Made by a program: the position numbers and the translations under genes. Under the pieces are notes generated by a model. The model was not told the origin of the DNA and did not search any database. It saw only the letters and a program-made list of their open reading frames with translations. From contig NZ_JAUSQK010000001.1 in NCBI RefSeq assembly GCF_030811115.1, positions 186,001 to 250,000 of the forward strand: a DNA stretch of 64,000 nucleotides, given 5' to 3'. This DNA comes from Olsenella profusa DSM 13989 (GTDB lineage Bacteria > Actinomycetota > Coriobacteriia > Coriobacteriales > Atopobiaceae). Positions 37,641 through 47,037 of this stretch are shown here, piece after piece (positions within the stretch are counted from its first letter, which is position 1; each line of letters opens with the position of its first letter).

Positions 37641-40235
37641 ATGGGACACGATGGGAGCGCGCGACAGGAGGAGGCACGCGACGCCGCCGACGAGGCGGGC
37701 CTGGGCCAGCTCATTCCCTGGCCCGACGACGAGCACTTCCCCAACATCGCGCCGGAGGACGCCCTCGAGCTCTTCCTGGGCTGGGTGGAGGCGCGCGGCA
37801 TCACCCTCTGGGAGCACCAGGATGAGGCGCTGCTCACGCTGGCGGCGGGGGACAGCCTCATCCTAGGGACCCCCACGGGATCGGGCAAGAGCCTCGTGGC
37901 GCTGGGCCTGTGCTTCATGGCCTGCTGCACCGACCGGCGCAGCTACTACAGCGCCCCCATCAAGGCCCTGGTGAGCGAGAAGTTCTTTGCCATGGTGGAC
38001 ATCCTGGGCCGGGACAACGTGGGCATGATCACGGGGGACGTCACCATCAACCCCCAGGCGCCCATCGTCTGCTGCACGGCGGAGATCCTCGCCAACAAGG
38101 CGCTCGCCGAGGGGGAGCATGCCGACATCGGCGCCGTCGCCATGGACGAGTTCCACTTCTTTGGCGATCGCGAGCGCGGCTGGGCGTGGCAGGTGCCCCT
38201 GCTCACCCTCCCCCACGTGCAGTTCCTGCTCATGAGTGCCACGCTCGGCGACATGAGCGCCATCGCCCGGACGCTTGCCGCCAAGAGCGACCGCGCCGTG
38301 GAGCAGATCCTCGATGCCCCGCGTCCCGTGCCCCTCTCCTGGCACTTTGTTGACACCGCGCTCGAGGCGACCGTGAAGGTGGCCCTCGAGGCGGGCGCAG
38401 CACCCCTCTACATCGTGCACTTCGCCCAGGACGCCGCCCTCAAGAGCGCCCAGGGGCTCGCGAGCTTTGGCGTCTCCACCAAGGAGCAGCGCACGGAGAT
38501 AAAGGAGGCCATCACGGGCACGCGCTTCACCACCACCTTCGGCAAGACGCTGCGCCGCCTCCTGCTCACGGGCGTGGGCGTGCACCATGCGGGCATGCTG
38601 CCACGCTACCGCCTGCTCGTGGAGCGCCTCGCCCAGCAGGGCCTGCTCCCCGTCATCTGTGGCACGGACACGCTCGGCGTGGGCATCAACGTGCCCATCC
38701 ACACCGTCATCCTCACGCAGCTCACCAAGTTCGATGGCCGTCACATGCGCAGGCTCAACGCGCGCGAGTTCCACCAGATCGCGGGGCGCGCCGGGCGGGC
38801 GGGCTTCGACACCGAGGGTGTCGTCATCGCGCAGGCCACCGAGTACGACATCGAGAACGCCCGCGCCCTGGCCAAGGCCGGAGGCGACCCCAGGCGCGCC
38901 CGAAAGGTAAAGACGAGGAAGCCTCCCGCGGGCTTTGTGGGCTGGAACGAGCAGACCTTCCAGGGACTCATCGAGGCCATGCCCCAGACGCTGCGCCCGC
39001 GCATGCGCATCTCGCACGCCATGGTGCTGAACGAGGTGGAGCAGGGCGGTGACGCCCGCGAGCGCGTGCGGCAGCTCATCGAGGACTCCCTGCAGACGCC
39101 CGAGGAGAAGCTCCGCCTCAAGACCCGCGCGGACGAGATCTTCGCCACCCTCATCGATGCGGGCGTGGTGGAGCGCACAGCCGACGCAAAGGGCGCCGAC
39201 ACCTATGCCACCACCGTCGACCTTCCCGAGGACTTTGCGCTCGACCAGCCCCTCTCCCCCTTCCTGCTAGCGGCGCTCGAGCTCCTCGACCCCGAGGACG
39301 AGCACTACGCGCTCGACCTCATCAGCATGGTGGAGGCCACGCTCGAGGACCCGCCGCAGATCCTGCGCGCCCAGGAGCGCGAGGCGCGCGACAGGGCCAT
39401 GGCTGCGATGAAGGCCGAGGGCGTAGACTATGACGAGCGCATCGAGAGGATCCAGGAGGTCACGTACGCCAAGCCCCTCGAGGGGCTGCTCGGCGAGGCC
39501 TATGAGCGCTACGTGGCCGAGGTGCCCTGGGCGGCGGACTTCTCCCTCTCGTGCAAGTCGATCCTGCGCGACATGGTGGAGAGCGCCGCGGACTTCAAGG
39601 GCTACGTCCAGCGGCTTGGCATCGCCCGCAGCGAGGGCACACTCCTGCGCTACCTCTCCGACGCCTACCGCGTGCTCTCACGCACCGTGCCGGCGGAGCG
39701 GCTGGACGAGCGGCTCGAGGACATCGTCTCGTGGCTGGGCATGGTCGTGCGCACCGTGGACTCCAGCCTCGTGGATGCCTGGGCCGGCACGGACTCGGAG
39801 GAGGTGGATGCTGGCAGAGCCCCCGAGGCGGCCGATGTCGTCGTGCACGACCGGCGTGCCGTCACGCTGCTCGTGCGCAACGCCCTCTTCGCCCGCGTGC
39901 GCCTGCTCGCCCGGAGGGATGCCGATGCCCTCGGCGACCTCGACGGCGGGTGGGGCTGGCGCGCTGCGCGCTGGCGACAGGCCATCGACGCCTACTACGG
40001 GACGCACGATGAGGTACTGCTCGACGGCGATGCCCGAAGCTGGGACTTCCTCACCATCGATGACGCCGATGAGAGGGCCGACCATGTGTGGCACGTGCGG
40101 CAGATGGTGAAGGACGCCGAGGGCGACCGCGACTTTGGCCTCTCCGCCGACGTGGACCTCGACGCCACCCAGGAGGAGGGGGAGGCCATGCTCAAGGACC
40201 TCCGCGTGGGCTTCATCGAGGAGCTCATGCCGTAG
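37641..40235 (+). CDS. Ski2-like DEAD/DEAH helicase with DUF3516 C-terminus
   Basis: An 864-residue superfamily 2 RNA helicase-like protein found in actinobacteria. Walker A GTPTGSGKSL (about 76-85), motif II AMDEFHFF, motif III LLMSATLGD, and motif VI HQIAGRAGRAGFD are present; the second half (about 430-864) matches the DUF3516 region (LLGEAYERYVAEVPWAADF, GTLLRYLSDAYRVL). The ATG behind GGGAGACC at 37641 is used rather than the longer frame that overlaps the preceding genes. RNA processing is likely but untested. Confidence 0.93.
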   Translation: MGHDGSARQEEARDAADEAGLGQLIPWPDDEHFPNIAPEDALELFLGWVEARGITLWEHQDEALLTLAAGDSLILGTPTGSGKSLVALGLCFMACCTDRRSYYSAPIKALVSEKFFAMVDILGRDNVGMITGDVTINPQAPIVCCTAEILANKALAEGEHADIGAVAMDEFHFFGDRERGWAWQVPLLTLPHVQFLLMSATLGDMSAIARTLAAKSDRAVEQILDAPRPVPLSWHFVDTALEATVKVALEAGAAPLYIVHFAQDAALKSAQGLASFGVSTKEQRTEIKEAITGTRFTTTFGKTLRRLLLTGVGVHHAGMLPRYRLLVERLAQQGLLPVICGTDTLGVGINVPIHTVILTQLTKFDGRHMRRLNAREFHQIAGRAGRAGFDTEGVVIAQATEYDIENARALAKAGGDPRRARKVKTRKPPAGFVGWNEQTFQGLIEAMPQTLRPRMRISHAMVLNEVEQGGDARERVRQLIEDSLQTPEEKLRLKTRADEIFATLIDAGVVERTADAKGADTYATTVDLPEDFALDQPLSPFLLAALELLDPEDEHYALDLISMVEATLEDPPQILRAQEREARDRAMAAMKAEGVDYDERIERIQEVTYAKPLEGLLGEAYERYVAEVPWAADFSLSCKSILRDMVESAADFKGYVQRLGIARSEGTLLRYLSDAYRVLSRTVPAERLDERLEDIVSWLGMVVRTVDSSLVDAWAGTDSEEVDAGRAPEAADVVVHDRRAVTLLVRNALFARVRLLARRDADALGDLDGGWGWRAARWRQAIDAYYGTHDEVLLDGDARSWDFLTIDDADERADHVWHVRQMVKDAEGDRDFGLSADVDLDATQEEGEAMLKDLRVGFIEELMP

Positions 40236-40273
40236 CGATGCGGCAGGCCCGCGAATGACGTCCGAGGCCTGCA

Positions 40274-40702
40274 TCAGGCTCCCACGAGCCTTCCCCGTGG
40301 ACGGAAGTAGGCAGCCACATCCCAGCCATGGTCGTTGGTCACCATGCCCATGGCCTGGTAGAACGCATTCGCTCGTCCGTCGGCCTCATCGGTCAGGAGC
40401 AGGAAGTGAGGGACCTGCGAGAAGCGCTGGGATGCGTGGGCAAGCAGCGTACCCCCGATGCCCTGGCGCCAATACGAGGGGTCGACGATAAGGTCCTGGA
40501 CCAGCACCACGAACGTCCCATCGCCCACACAGCGTACGAAGCCCGCGAGCCTTCCCCCATCGAAGGCACCCAGCGTATAGAGCGATGCGTCGAGCGCCCT
40601 GCCGATGAGGTCACGCTGTGACAGGTAGTCCTGCCAGCCGTTGCGTCCGTAGATCTCAATCGCCTCAAGCGCACGCTCCGGGCCGAACTCCTGATAATCC
40701 AT
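40274..40702 (-). CDS. GNAT-family N-acetyltransferase
   Basis: A 142-residue acetyl-CoA-dependent acetyltransferase. The core motif VQDLIVDPSYWRQGIGGTLL contains the RxxGxG/A acetyl-CoA loop, and FYQAMGM is the typical C-terminal element. Substrate unknown. Divergent from engB. Confidence 0.9.
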   Translation of the reverse strand: MDYQEFGPERALEAIEIYGRNGWQDYLSQRDLIGRALDASLYTLGAFDGGRLAGFVRCVGDGTFVVLVQDLIVDPSYWRQGIGGTLLAHASQRFSQVPHFLLLTDEADGRANAFYQAMGMVTNDHGWDVAAYFRPRGRLVGA

Positions 40703-40795
40703 GGGGTCACCTCTCGTCAGCCATGGGCCTCAGATACGATACAGTCAGCATATCGCACCATTTTCTGCCCCAGAGCCATCTCACGAGGAGGACCC

Positions 40796-41386
40796 ATGCC
40801 AGCCAGGCTCAGGTACGAGACCGCCCGCTACGTCGCCGCCTACGGCACGCCCGAGCAGCTGCCCGAGCCCATCACCCCCGAGGTGGCCTTCGTGGGCCGT
40901 TCCAACGTGGGGAAGTCGTCCCTGCTCAACAAGCTCGTCGGCCGCAAGGCGCTGGCACACGTCTCGAGCCGGCCGGGCAAGACGGCCAACATCAACTTCT
41001 ATGACGTGGATGGCGTGATGTTTGTGGACCTGCCCGGCTACGGCTTCGCCAAGGTCTCCCAGGAGGAGAGGCGGCGATGGGCCAAGCTCATCGCAGGCTA
41101 CTTCGATCAGGAACGAAGCTTCAACCTCGTCGTGGCACTCATGGACATCCGCCACGACGCACAGCGGATCGACCTCGAGACCATGGACTTCCTCATGAGC
41201 AGGGAGCTGCCCTTCGTGATTGCCCTCACCAAGGCGGACAAGCTCAACAAGACGAAGCAGGAACGGCAGACCATGCTCTTGGCCCGGCAGCTTGGCGTCG
41301 CCCGCTCTCGGATGACCGTGACCTCTGCCGAGACGGGCATGGGCATCAAGGACTTGCGCCGCCACATCGAGGGGGCCTGCCTCTAG
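40796..41386 (+). CDS. engB: Ribosome biogenesis GTPase EngB/YsxC
   Basis: An essential GTPase in 50S subunit assembly. The 196 residues show G1 GRSNVGKSSLLN, switch I SSRPGKTANINFY, G3 DLPGYGFAKVS and G4 TKADKL. GAGGAGG precedes the ATG. Its 3' end forms part of a hairpin and a second terminator follows. Confidence 0.97.
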   Translation: MPARLRYETARYVAAYGTPEQLPEPITPEVAFVGRSNVGKSSLLNKLVGRKALAHVSSRPGKTANINFYDVDGVMFVDLPGYGFAKVSQEERRRWAKLIAGYFDQERSFNLVVALMDIRHDAQRIDLETMDFLMSRELPFVIALTKADKLNKTKQERQTMLLARQLGVARSRMTVTSAETGMGIKDLRRHIEGACL

Positions 41387-41395
41387 GCAGGCCCC
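41372..41395 (+). terminator. Hairpin at the engB stop codon
   Basis: GGGGCCTGCCT (41372-41382) and AGGCAGGCCCC (41385-41395) form a perfect stem spanning the stop codon. No U-tract; may act with the next hairpin. Confidence 0.4.
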
Positions 41396-41416
41396 GCAGA
41401 TCGCTCATCCATAACA

Positions 41417-41444
41417 AGGCGGGCGACCCCATTGTCGCCCGCCT
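41417..41444 (+). terminator. engB terminator hairpin
   Basis: AGGCGGGCGA (41417-41426) pairs perfectly with TCGCCCGCCT (41435-41444), 8-base loop, 31 bases after engB. Followed by a pyrimidine-rich stretch rather than a clean U-run. Confidence 0.55.
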
Positions 41445-41459
41445 CACCTCTTCTATCCG

Positions 41460-41840
41460 TACCTCCTCGGGAAATTCTCTAGCCCTTCGGACTCACTCCC
41501 TCACATGAGAACTGCCAGCACCTTATCGGTTGGTGCTCCTGCTTGAACGCGAAGGCACCGGTTCTTCCGTCTGTCCCTTGGACTGCTGCGGTGCCTGTAC
41601 CGCCTACGAGACCCTAACGAGTGGTCTGGCTAAAAGAGACGGGACACGCGATGCCATACGCGCAAGCCATCGAATCCGACTCTTCCCTGTCCACTGGCAT
41701 CACCTCCCCTGCCGGCCGCTGACTTCGGTGCGGCTCCTTCACCTATGCCCATCATACCCGGTCATGACGTGCGTGCATGCAGCCCTCTCAACCATATCGC
41801 GAGTGGTCGTTTTTGGGCGCGAACGGCAGGCAGTGCTGAG
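41460..41840. other. Gene-free region with several stems; candidate structured RNA
   Basis: About 380 bases between the engB terminator and the HelD start. Short perfect stems lie in order: AGCACC/GGTGCT, GGCACCG/CGGTGCC, AGACC/GGTCT and GATGCCA/TGGCATC. The open frame through this part is Cys/His/Pro-rich and unlike a protein. I tested it mentally against RNase P, tmRNA and SRP RNA hallmarks and found none. Strand undetermined. Confidence 0.35.
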
Positions 41841-41889
41841 GGTAGAATGGTCGGATACCGGAATGGATGACGCACGAGCAAGGAAGACC

Positions 41890-44088
41890 ATGCCACACGC
41901 AAGCCCCCAGACCCCCCAGACAAGCCTTGACCCCGTCTACCAGGAAGAGCAGGGCCATCTCTCCGACGTGTACCAGAAGCTCCTGGCGCTAAGAGACGAG
42001 CTCACGAAACGCATCGAGGTCGGGCATAAGGCGGCCGCCCGGGATCTGATCAGCATGTCCGAAGAGGTCACCCAGGACTTTGGCGGCGCAGACGAGACCA
42101 TGGAGACGCTCGCTGCCATCGAGACGCTCAACTCCGTGATCGATGCCTACAACCAGGCGCACGACTTCGATGTCGAACGCCTGGGCCGTGTGATGCTCCT
42201 GCTGAGCCAACCGTACTTTGCCAAGGTGCGCCTGCGCATGGCGGCCGGCGGGGAGCCACGCGACATATACATCGGAGCCGTGGGCGTGACGGACGAGCAC
42301 CACACGCCCCTGGTGGTGGACTGGCGCAACCCCATCGCCGAAACCTACTACAACCAGCAGATGGGCCCCTGCTCCTACATCGTCAACGGCAACGTGCGTA
42401 CCGCCGAGATGCTGTTGCGTCGCCAGTTTGACATCACGAAGGACCATCTGAACGGCTACTTTGACACCACGGTCGCCATCCAGGACTCGCTGCTGCTCTC
42501 GGCGCTTCGGCATGGCCATACCGAGAAGCTCCGCGCCATCACCGCCACCATCCAACGCGAGCAGAACGCCGTGGTACGCCACGAGGACGTGCCCGTGCTG
42601 CTTGTGGGCGGCATCGCCGGCTCGGGCAAGACCTCCGTGCTCCTGCAGCGGGTCGCCTTCCTGCTGTATCAGGAGCGTGGGACGCTTGACGCCAGTCAGC
42701 TCTACCTCTTTACGCCCAACGACGTGTTCCAGCGCTACATTGACACCGTGCTCCCCTCCCTCGGCGAACGCAACCCCCAGACCTTCACCTGGCGGCAGTT
42801 CTTCGAGAGCCTGGGCCAAGCCGAACGTCCCATGGGCGAGGACACCGACCCCGTCGCCTTCACGCAGCTCGAAGGGGCCCTGCGCACCCTCGAGCTCAAT
42901 GCGGACGACTTCAGCGACATCCGCGTGGATGGTCTCACGCTGGTACGGGCTGCGCAGATCAAGCGCAGCTGCGACAAGTTCCCCCGTGCGGCCATGGGCC
43001 CTCGGCGCATGGCGCTCGTGAAGGAGGAGCTGCACGAGAAGCTCGACCGCAAGCTCACGCAGATGGCCAAGGACGAGGATGTGCAGAACGAGCTCTTGGC
43101 CCTCGACCTCGACGAGCAGCTGCGCATCTTTGGCGAGATGATCGATCCCGACCCGGCAGACCAGAAGAGCGTGATCGCCTTCACGAGGCGCTATGTGGGA
43201 CACAGGTATGCCGCGGCGCACGACGTCATCGAATCCAACCAATGGCTGCGCATCGACCACATCGGCCAGCGCATCCTGCACGAGGGGACGCTCACTGCCG
43301 TCGAATGGCTCTACCTCGAGCTGCTGCTGACGGGCGGAACCGCGCGTGATGCCCGCTTCGTGATGGTCGACGAGGTGCAGGACTACACCGTCGCCCAGCT
43401 CATGCTGCTGGCACGCTACTTCGCCGGTGCGCACTTCCTGCTGCTGGGAGACGAGAACCAGGCCATCCGCGAGGGCACGGCCACGTTCGCACAGATACGC
43501 GAGATATTTGAGCGCACGCATGGCAGCGTGGACGAGCTGAGCCTGCGCACAAGCTATCGCTCGAGCCCCAAGATCACGGAGCTGTTCTCCGGCCTCTTGG
43601 ACGAGTGCAAGCGCGGCCAGCCGAGCTCGGTCCAGCGCGACAGTGACGACCCCGTCATACGCTCGTGTCCGTCCGACGGCGAGGGTTACGTGAGGGAGCT
43701 GAAGGCACACATAGCTGCGGCGCAGGCACGTGTGGACGAGGCGGCCGCCCGAGGCGAGGACTACCTCGCCGCCGTGATCGCCGCCGACAGGCCTCGCGCC
43801 AACTGGCTGCGCAAGCAGCTGGGCGAGCAGGTGCTTGCGCTGCGCAAGGGCGAGGGGCTTCCCTCCTCGGGTGTTATCCTGCTCGACCTGCATCTTGCCA
43901 AGGGTTTGGAGTTTGACGAGGTCATCGTACCGGATGCGCAGGCAGGGGCCTATCCTGACACACCCCTGGCCCGCCGCAGGCTCTACACCGCCATCAGTCG
44001 TGCCATGCACCGCGTCTGCGTTCTGTCTCAGGGCGCGATGACGCCGCTGCTGGATGGCGTCTCCCACGCGTCGGCTGACAACCAGTAG
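41890..44088 (+). CDS. HelD-like superfamily 1 ATPase (UvrD fold)
   Basis: A 732-residue helicase-fold ATPase resembling HelD, which removes stalled RNA polymerase from DNA. N-terminal helical region (about 10-110), then the two UvrD-type lobes with Walker A GGIAGSGKTSVLLQRVAF, motif II MVDEVQDYT, motif III LLGDENQAI, motif IV TSYRSSPKI and motif V LHLAKGLEFDEVIVPDA. VDWRNPIAETYYNQQMG is a HelD hallmark. Start at the ATG behind AAGGAAG; nine upstream codons are an alternative. Confidence 0.9.
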   Translation: MPHASPQTPQTSLDPVYQEEQGHLSDVYQKLLALRDELTKRIEVGHKAAARDLISMSEEVTQDFGGADETMETLAAIETLNSVIDAYNQAHDFDVERLGRVMLLLSQPYFAKVRLRMAAGGEPRDIYIGAVGVTDEHHTPLVVDWRNPIAETYYNQQMGPCSYIVNGNVRTAEMLLRRQFDITKDHLNGYFDTTVAIQDSLLLSALRHGHTEKLRAITATIQREQNAVVRHEDVPVLLVGGIAGSGKTSVLLQRVAFLLYQERGTLDASQLYLFTPNDVFQRYIDTVLPSLGERNPQTFTWRQFFESLGQAERPMGEDTDPVAFTQLEGALRTLELNADDFSDIRVDGLTLVRAAQIKRSCDKFPRAAMGPRRMALVKEELHEKLDRKLTQMAKDEDVQNELLALDLDEQLRIFGEMIDPDPADQKSVIAFTRRYVGHRYAAAHDVIESNQWLRIDHIGQRILHEGTLTAVEWLYLELLLTGGTARDARFVMVDEVQDYTVAQLMLLARYFAGAHFLLLGDENQAIREGTATFAQIREIFERTHGSVDELSLRTSYRSSPKITELFSGLLDECKRGQPSSVQRDSDDPVIRSCPSDGEGYVRELKAHIAAAQARVDEAAARGEDYLAAVIAADRPRANWLRKQLGEQVLALRKGEGLPSSGVILLDLHLAKGLEFDEVIVPDAQAGAYPDTPLARRRLYTAISRAMHRVCVLSQGAMTPLLDGVSHASADNQ

Positions 44089-44151
44089 CCACTCCGTGCC
44101 GGAGCCCCGGTCGAGCGCGCTCCCCGACCTGCTCTGTCCCCATGGCCCCGC

Positions 44152-44200
44152 CCAAGCGCGGCGCTCGCGCCCGACGCGAGCGCCGCATGCGCTTTGGGTA
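44152..44200 (+). terminator. Strong hairpin after the HelD-like gene
   Basis: GCGGCGCTCGCG (44158-44169) pairs perfectly with CGCGAGCGCCGC (44175-44186); outer bases extend the stem with a small bulge. No U-tract follows. Confidence 0.5.
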
Positions 44201-44272
44201 TAAGGCACGCTGCCACGCGCAGGCCGCTCTGGCTGTCCCCACACGCCCACTGCCATCAAGGGAGTGCACACC

Positions 44273-44878
44273 ATGGCCCATATGGACTACGACAGCGGCA
44301 AGGACCGCCTCGCCGCCTTCTTTGACGCGGTGCTCGCCATCGTCATGACCATCCTCGTGCTGGAGCTGCAGATTCCCAGCCCCATCTCCCTGCAGGGCTT
44401 CTGGGGCATCCGTGACGGCCTGCTCACCTACTTTCTCACCTTCTTCTGGCTGGGAGCGCTGTGGGCCGCTCATCATGCGGAATGGCGCTTCGTGCGCGAC
44501 ATCGACCACGGCGTCGTATGGTCGATGCTCGTGCTCCTCTTCTTCACATCGCTGTTCCCCTATGCGGCACGCCTGGTCTCCCTCGACTTCTGGTCGCGCT
44601 CCGCCCAGGGGTTCTACGGCATCGTCACCATCTGCACCACGGCCGCCAACATGGCCTCGTACACCTCTATCGTCAGGGCGGACCCAGACAACAACACCCT
44701 CAAGCACTATGTGCACTACAACCGCCAGATGATGCCCATCGACCTCGTCGTCAAGGTCATCGGGCTGGTGGTGACCATGGTCGCCTGGCCGCCCGCCATG
44801 ATGGTCTCCACGCTCGTTGCCGCAGCGTTGGTGCTTTTCTCCCAGGTGCACCATCGCAGAAGCTCACGGCTGCGCTAG
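44273..44878 (+). CDS. TMEM175-family (DUF1211) potassium-channel-like membrane protein
   Basis: A 201-residue protein with about six helices. The first helix carries the family pattern DRLAAFFDAVLAIVMTILVL (RxxxFxDAVxAI). Bacterial TMEM175 proteins form potassium-selective channels; that activity is assumed from the family. Start ATG at 44273 with GGGAG upstream. Confidence 0.88.
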   Translation: MAHMDYDSGKDRLAAFFDAVLAIVMTILVLELQIPSPISLQGFWGIRDGLLTYFLTFFWLGALWAAHHAEWRFVRDIDHGVVWSMLVLLFFTSLFPYAARLVSLDFWSRSAQGFYGIVTICTTAANMASYTSIVRADPDNNTLKHYVHYNRQMMPIDLVVKVIGLVVTMVAWPPAMMVSTLVAAALVLFSQVHHRRSSRLR

Positions 44879-45267
44879 GGGCACAGGGCCCGTGCCTCCC
44901 AAACGTGGGACAGGGTCTCTGCACCGACCATAGCGAGTGCCTCAGACACAGGGCCTTGACTCGTCCCAAGCCCCTGTGTCTGAGGCCAAGGCAGCTCCCA
45001 GAATCTCCTGGGAAAGGAATCGCATAGCGACCTCTCGACACGTCAGCGTACGAGATTCTGTTCCAGCCATGCCTCCGCATGGCCACGCATGGCAGTGCGG
45101 ACCTACGTTGGCGGCACCCGTCGCCGACAGTCGCCCATCTCCCATGCACGGCGCCACCGCTCTGGTATATGTTGGGAGCAGGAGCAATTCTATCGGCCTG
45201 AGCACGGAGCGCATGCCGTTGGGTCACAGGCGGCCGTTGCGTTCTTGGGCCCATCGAGGAGGCACCC
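44879..45267 (+). promoter_or_regulatory. glgA leader region
   Basis: A 389-base gap. It holds a long hairpin (44939-44986), a smaller TCCCAG/CTGGGA hairpin near 44997, and an extended -10 candidate TGGTATATG (45163-45171) about 100 bases before glgA. No gene seen. Confidence 0.35.
44939..44986. repeat. Long near-perfect inverted repeat
   Basis: GCCTCAGACACAGGG (44939-44953) pairs perfectly with CCCTGTGTCTGAGGC (44972-44986), and the inner bases continue the stem to about 20 pairs with one mismatch. It may terminate the TMEM175-like gene or be an intergenic repeat; no U-tract. Confidence 0.7.
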
Positions 45268-46974
45268 ATGCCATCACAGAGCCCCAAGAAGGTTGCGCAG
45301 CGGACGAGCGCCAAGAAGAGGCCTACGAAGAAGCCTGTGAGGGAGAAGTCTCCCCAGGGCAAGCCCACGAGCCCCACATCCGCCGCAGCAGAGAAGGCAG
45401 GGGCGTCCACCGCAGCAGCGGACGAGCGACCCGTCTCCCCTGCCACGGGAAGACCCCAGAAGAGCGAGACGGAGCCCGCCGCCGCCATGCCACCCACAGA
45501 GTCTGCCGCACCCCTTCCCGAGCCACGGCGCAGCATTGCCTTCATTGGCTCCGAATGCTGGCCCTTCGTGAAGACCGGCGGCCTCGGGGACGTGATGTAT
45601 GCCCTGCCCAAGGCTCTCATCAAGCAAAACTGCGACGTGAAGGTCATCCTTCCCAAGTACGGCTGCATCCCACAGGAGCACAAGGACAGGATGGTCTATC
45701 GCGGTTCCTTTGACATGGACCTCTGCTCGGACGGGCGCAGGTTCTATGTGGGCATCATGGAGTACGTCTGGGACGGTGTGGTCTATGACTTCCTTGACAA
45801 CGAGGAGTTCTTCTCCTGGGGCGATCCCTACACCAACCTCGTCGACGACATTCCCAAGTTCTGCTACTTCGGCAAGGCGGCGCTCGCGGCCCTGCTCTAC
45901 ATGGACTGGATTCCCGACGTCATCCACTGCCATGACTGGCAGGCGTCACTCGTTCCCATCTACCTGTGTACGCTCTTTGCCGGCACACGGCTCGCAGGCG
46001 CCAAGTCCATCCTCACGATTCACAACCTGCGCTTCCAGGGCAAGTACAACATCCCCACCCTCAAGTACTGGACGGGCCTGCCGGATTCCGCCTTCACCAT
46101 GGGTGCCCTCCAGGAGCGGTGGACCGAGGCCAACATGCTCAAGGGCGGCATCGCGTACGCCGACATGGTCACCACGGTGAGCGGTACCTACGCCGGAGAG
46201 ATCCAGACGCCCGAGTATGGCGAGGGGCTCGACGAGCACCTGCGCTTCCACTCGTACAAGCTGCGGGGCATCGTCAACGGCATCGACTGCGGCGTCTGGG
46301 ATCCCGCGCGGGACGAGAGGATCGATGCGCCGTACGATGCCTCCAGCGTGATCGAACGCAAGAAGGAGAACAAGCGCGCGCTGCAGGAGGAGCTCGGCCT
46401 CGAGCAAGACGACGACAAGATGGTCATCGGCCTCATCTCACGCCTCACGAGCCAGAAGGGCCTCGACCTCGTCAACGCCATCGTGCCACAGCTCGTTGAC
46501 GGCAACACGCAGCTCGTGTTCCTCGGAACGGGCGAGAGGCAGTACGAGGACTCGTTCCACTACTACGAGGGAGCCTACCGCGGCACCATATGCTCCAGCA
46601 TCATGTACGACGAGACCAGATCGCATAGGGTCTATGCTGGCAGTGATGCGCTGCTGGTGCCGTCGCGCTTTGAGCCCTGCGGCCTCACGCAGCTCATCGC
46701 CATGCACTATGGAACCATCCCCATCGTACGGGAGACGGGCGGCCTCAAGGACACCGTCGAGCCCTATAACAGGTTCAGCAACAGGGGCAATGGCTTCACG
46801 TTCGACCGCTATGACGCCGGCCTGCTGCTCGACACCATAAACCGAGCCAAGACGCTGTACTTCACCAATCGCTGGCGCTGGGATGAGATGGTCCGGCGTG
46901 ACATGGCCAAGGACGTCTCGTGGGAGAGCTCTGCCGCGCAATACCGCGCACTCTACCTGGAGCTCACGCAGTAG
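45268..46974 (+). CDS. glgA: Glycogen synthase with disordered N-terminal extension
   Basis: Transfers glucose from ADP-glucose to the growing alpha-1,4 glucan. The GT5 domain begins near residue 89 (SIAFIGSECWPFVKTGGLGD, Lys102 in the ADP-binding KTGGL), with the second lobe showing GLISRLTSQKG and VPSRFEPCGLTQL. The first 88 residues are Lys/Pro/Ala/Ser-rich and absent from most GlgA. GAGGAGG precedes the ATG, so the long form is likely real. No other glg genes are adjacent. Confidence 0.95.
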   Translation: MPSQSPKKVAQRTSAKKRPTKKPVREKSPQGKPTSPTSAAAEKAGASTAAADERPVSPATGRPQKSETEPAAAMPPTESAAPLPEPRRSIAFIGSECWPFVKTGGLGDVMYALPKALIKQNCDVKVILPKYGCIPQEHKDRMVYRGSFDMDLCSDGRRFYVGIMEYVWDGVVYDFLDNEEFFSWGDPYTNLVDDIPKFCYFGKAALAALLYMDWIPDVIHCHDWQASLVPIYLCTLFAGTRLAGAKSILTIHNLRFQGKYNIPTLKYWTGLPDSAFTMGALQERWTEANMLKGGIAYADMVTTVSGTYAGEIQTPEYGEGLDEHLRFHSYKLRGIVNGIDCGVWDPARDERIDAPYDASSVIERKKENKRALQEELGLEQDDDKMVIGLISRLTSQKGLDLVNAIVPQLVDGNTQLVFLGTGERQYEDSFHYYEGAYRGTICSSIMYDETRSHRVYAGSDALLVPSRFEPCGLTQLIAMHYGTIPIVRETGGLKDTVEPYNRFSNRGNGFTFDRYDAGLLLDTINRAKTLYFTNRWRWDEMVRRDMAKDVSWESSAAQYRALYLELTQ

Positions 46975-46998
46975 ACGGCATCCCGTGGCCGCACAAAG

Positions 46999-47028
46999 GC
47001 CCCGCATCGCATGCTCGCGATGCGGGGC
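46999..47028. terminator. Terminator between glgA and tRNA-Phe
   Basis: GCCCCGCATCGC (46999-47010) and GCGATGCGGGGC (47017-47028) form a perfect 12-bp stem with a 6-base loop, followed on the plus strand by TGTCGTTT. Serves convergent transcription from both sides. Confidence 0.75.
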
Positions 47029-47037
47029 TGTCGTTTC

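Noticed and set aside
41460-41840. RNase P RNA, tmRNA or SRP RNA
   Set aside because: The invariant GAGGAAAGTCC-type, tmRNA tRNA-like end and SRP GGAAGC-loop signatures were not found on either strand.
41989-44274. 761-codon minus-strand frame
   Set aside because: Shadow of the HelD-like gene, which has all helicase motifs on the plus strand.
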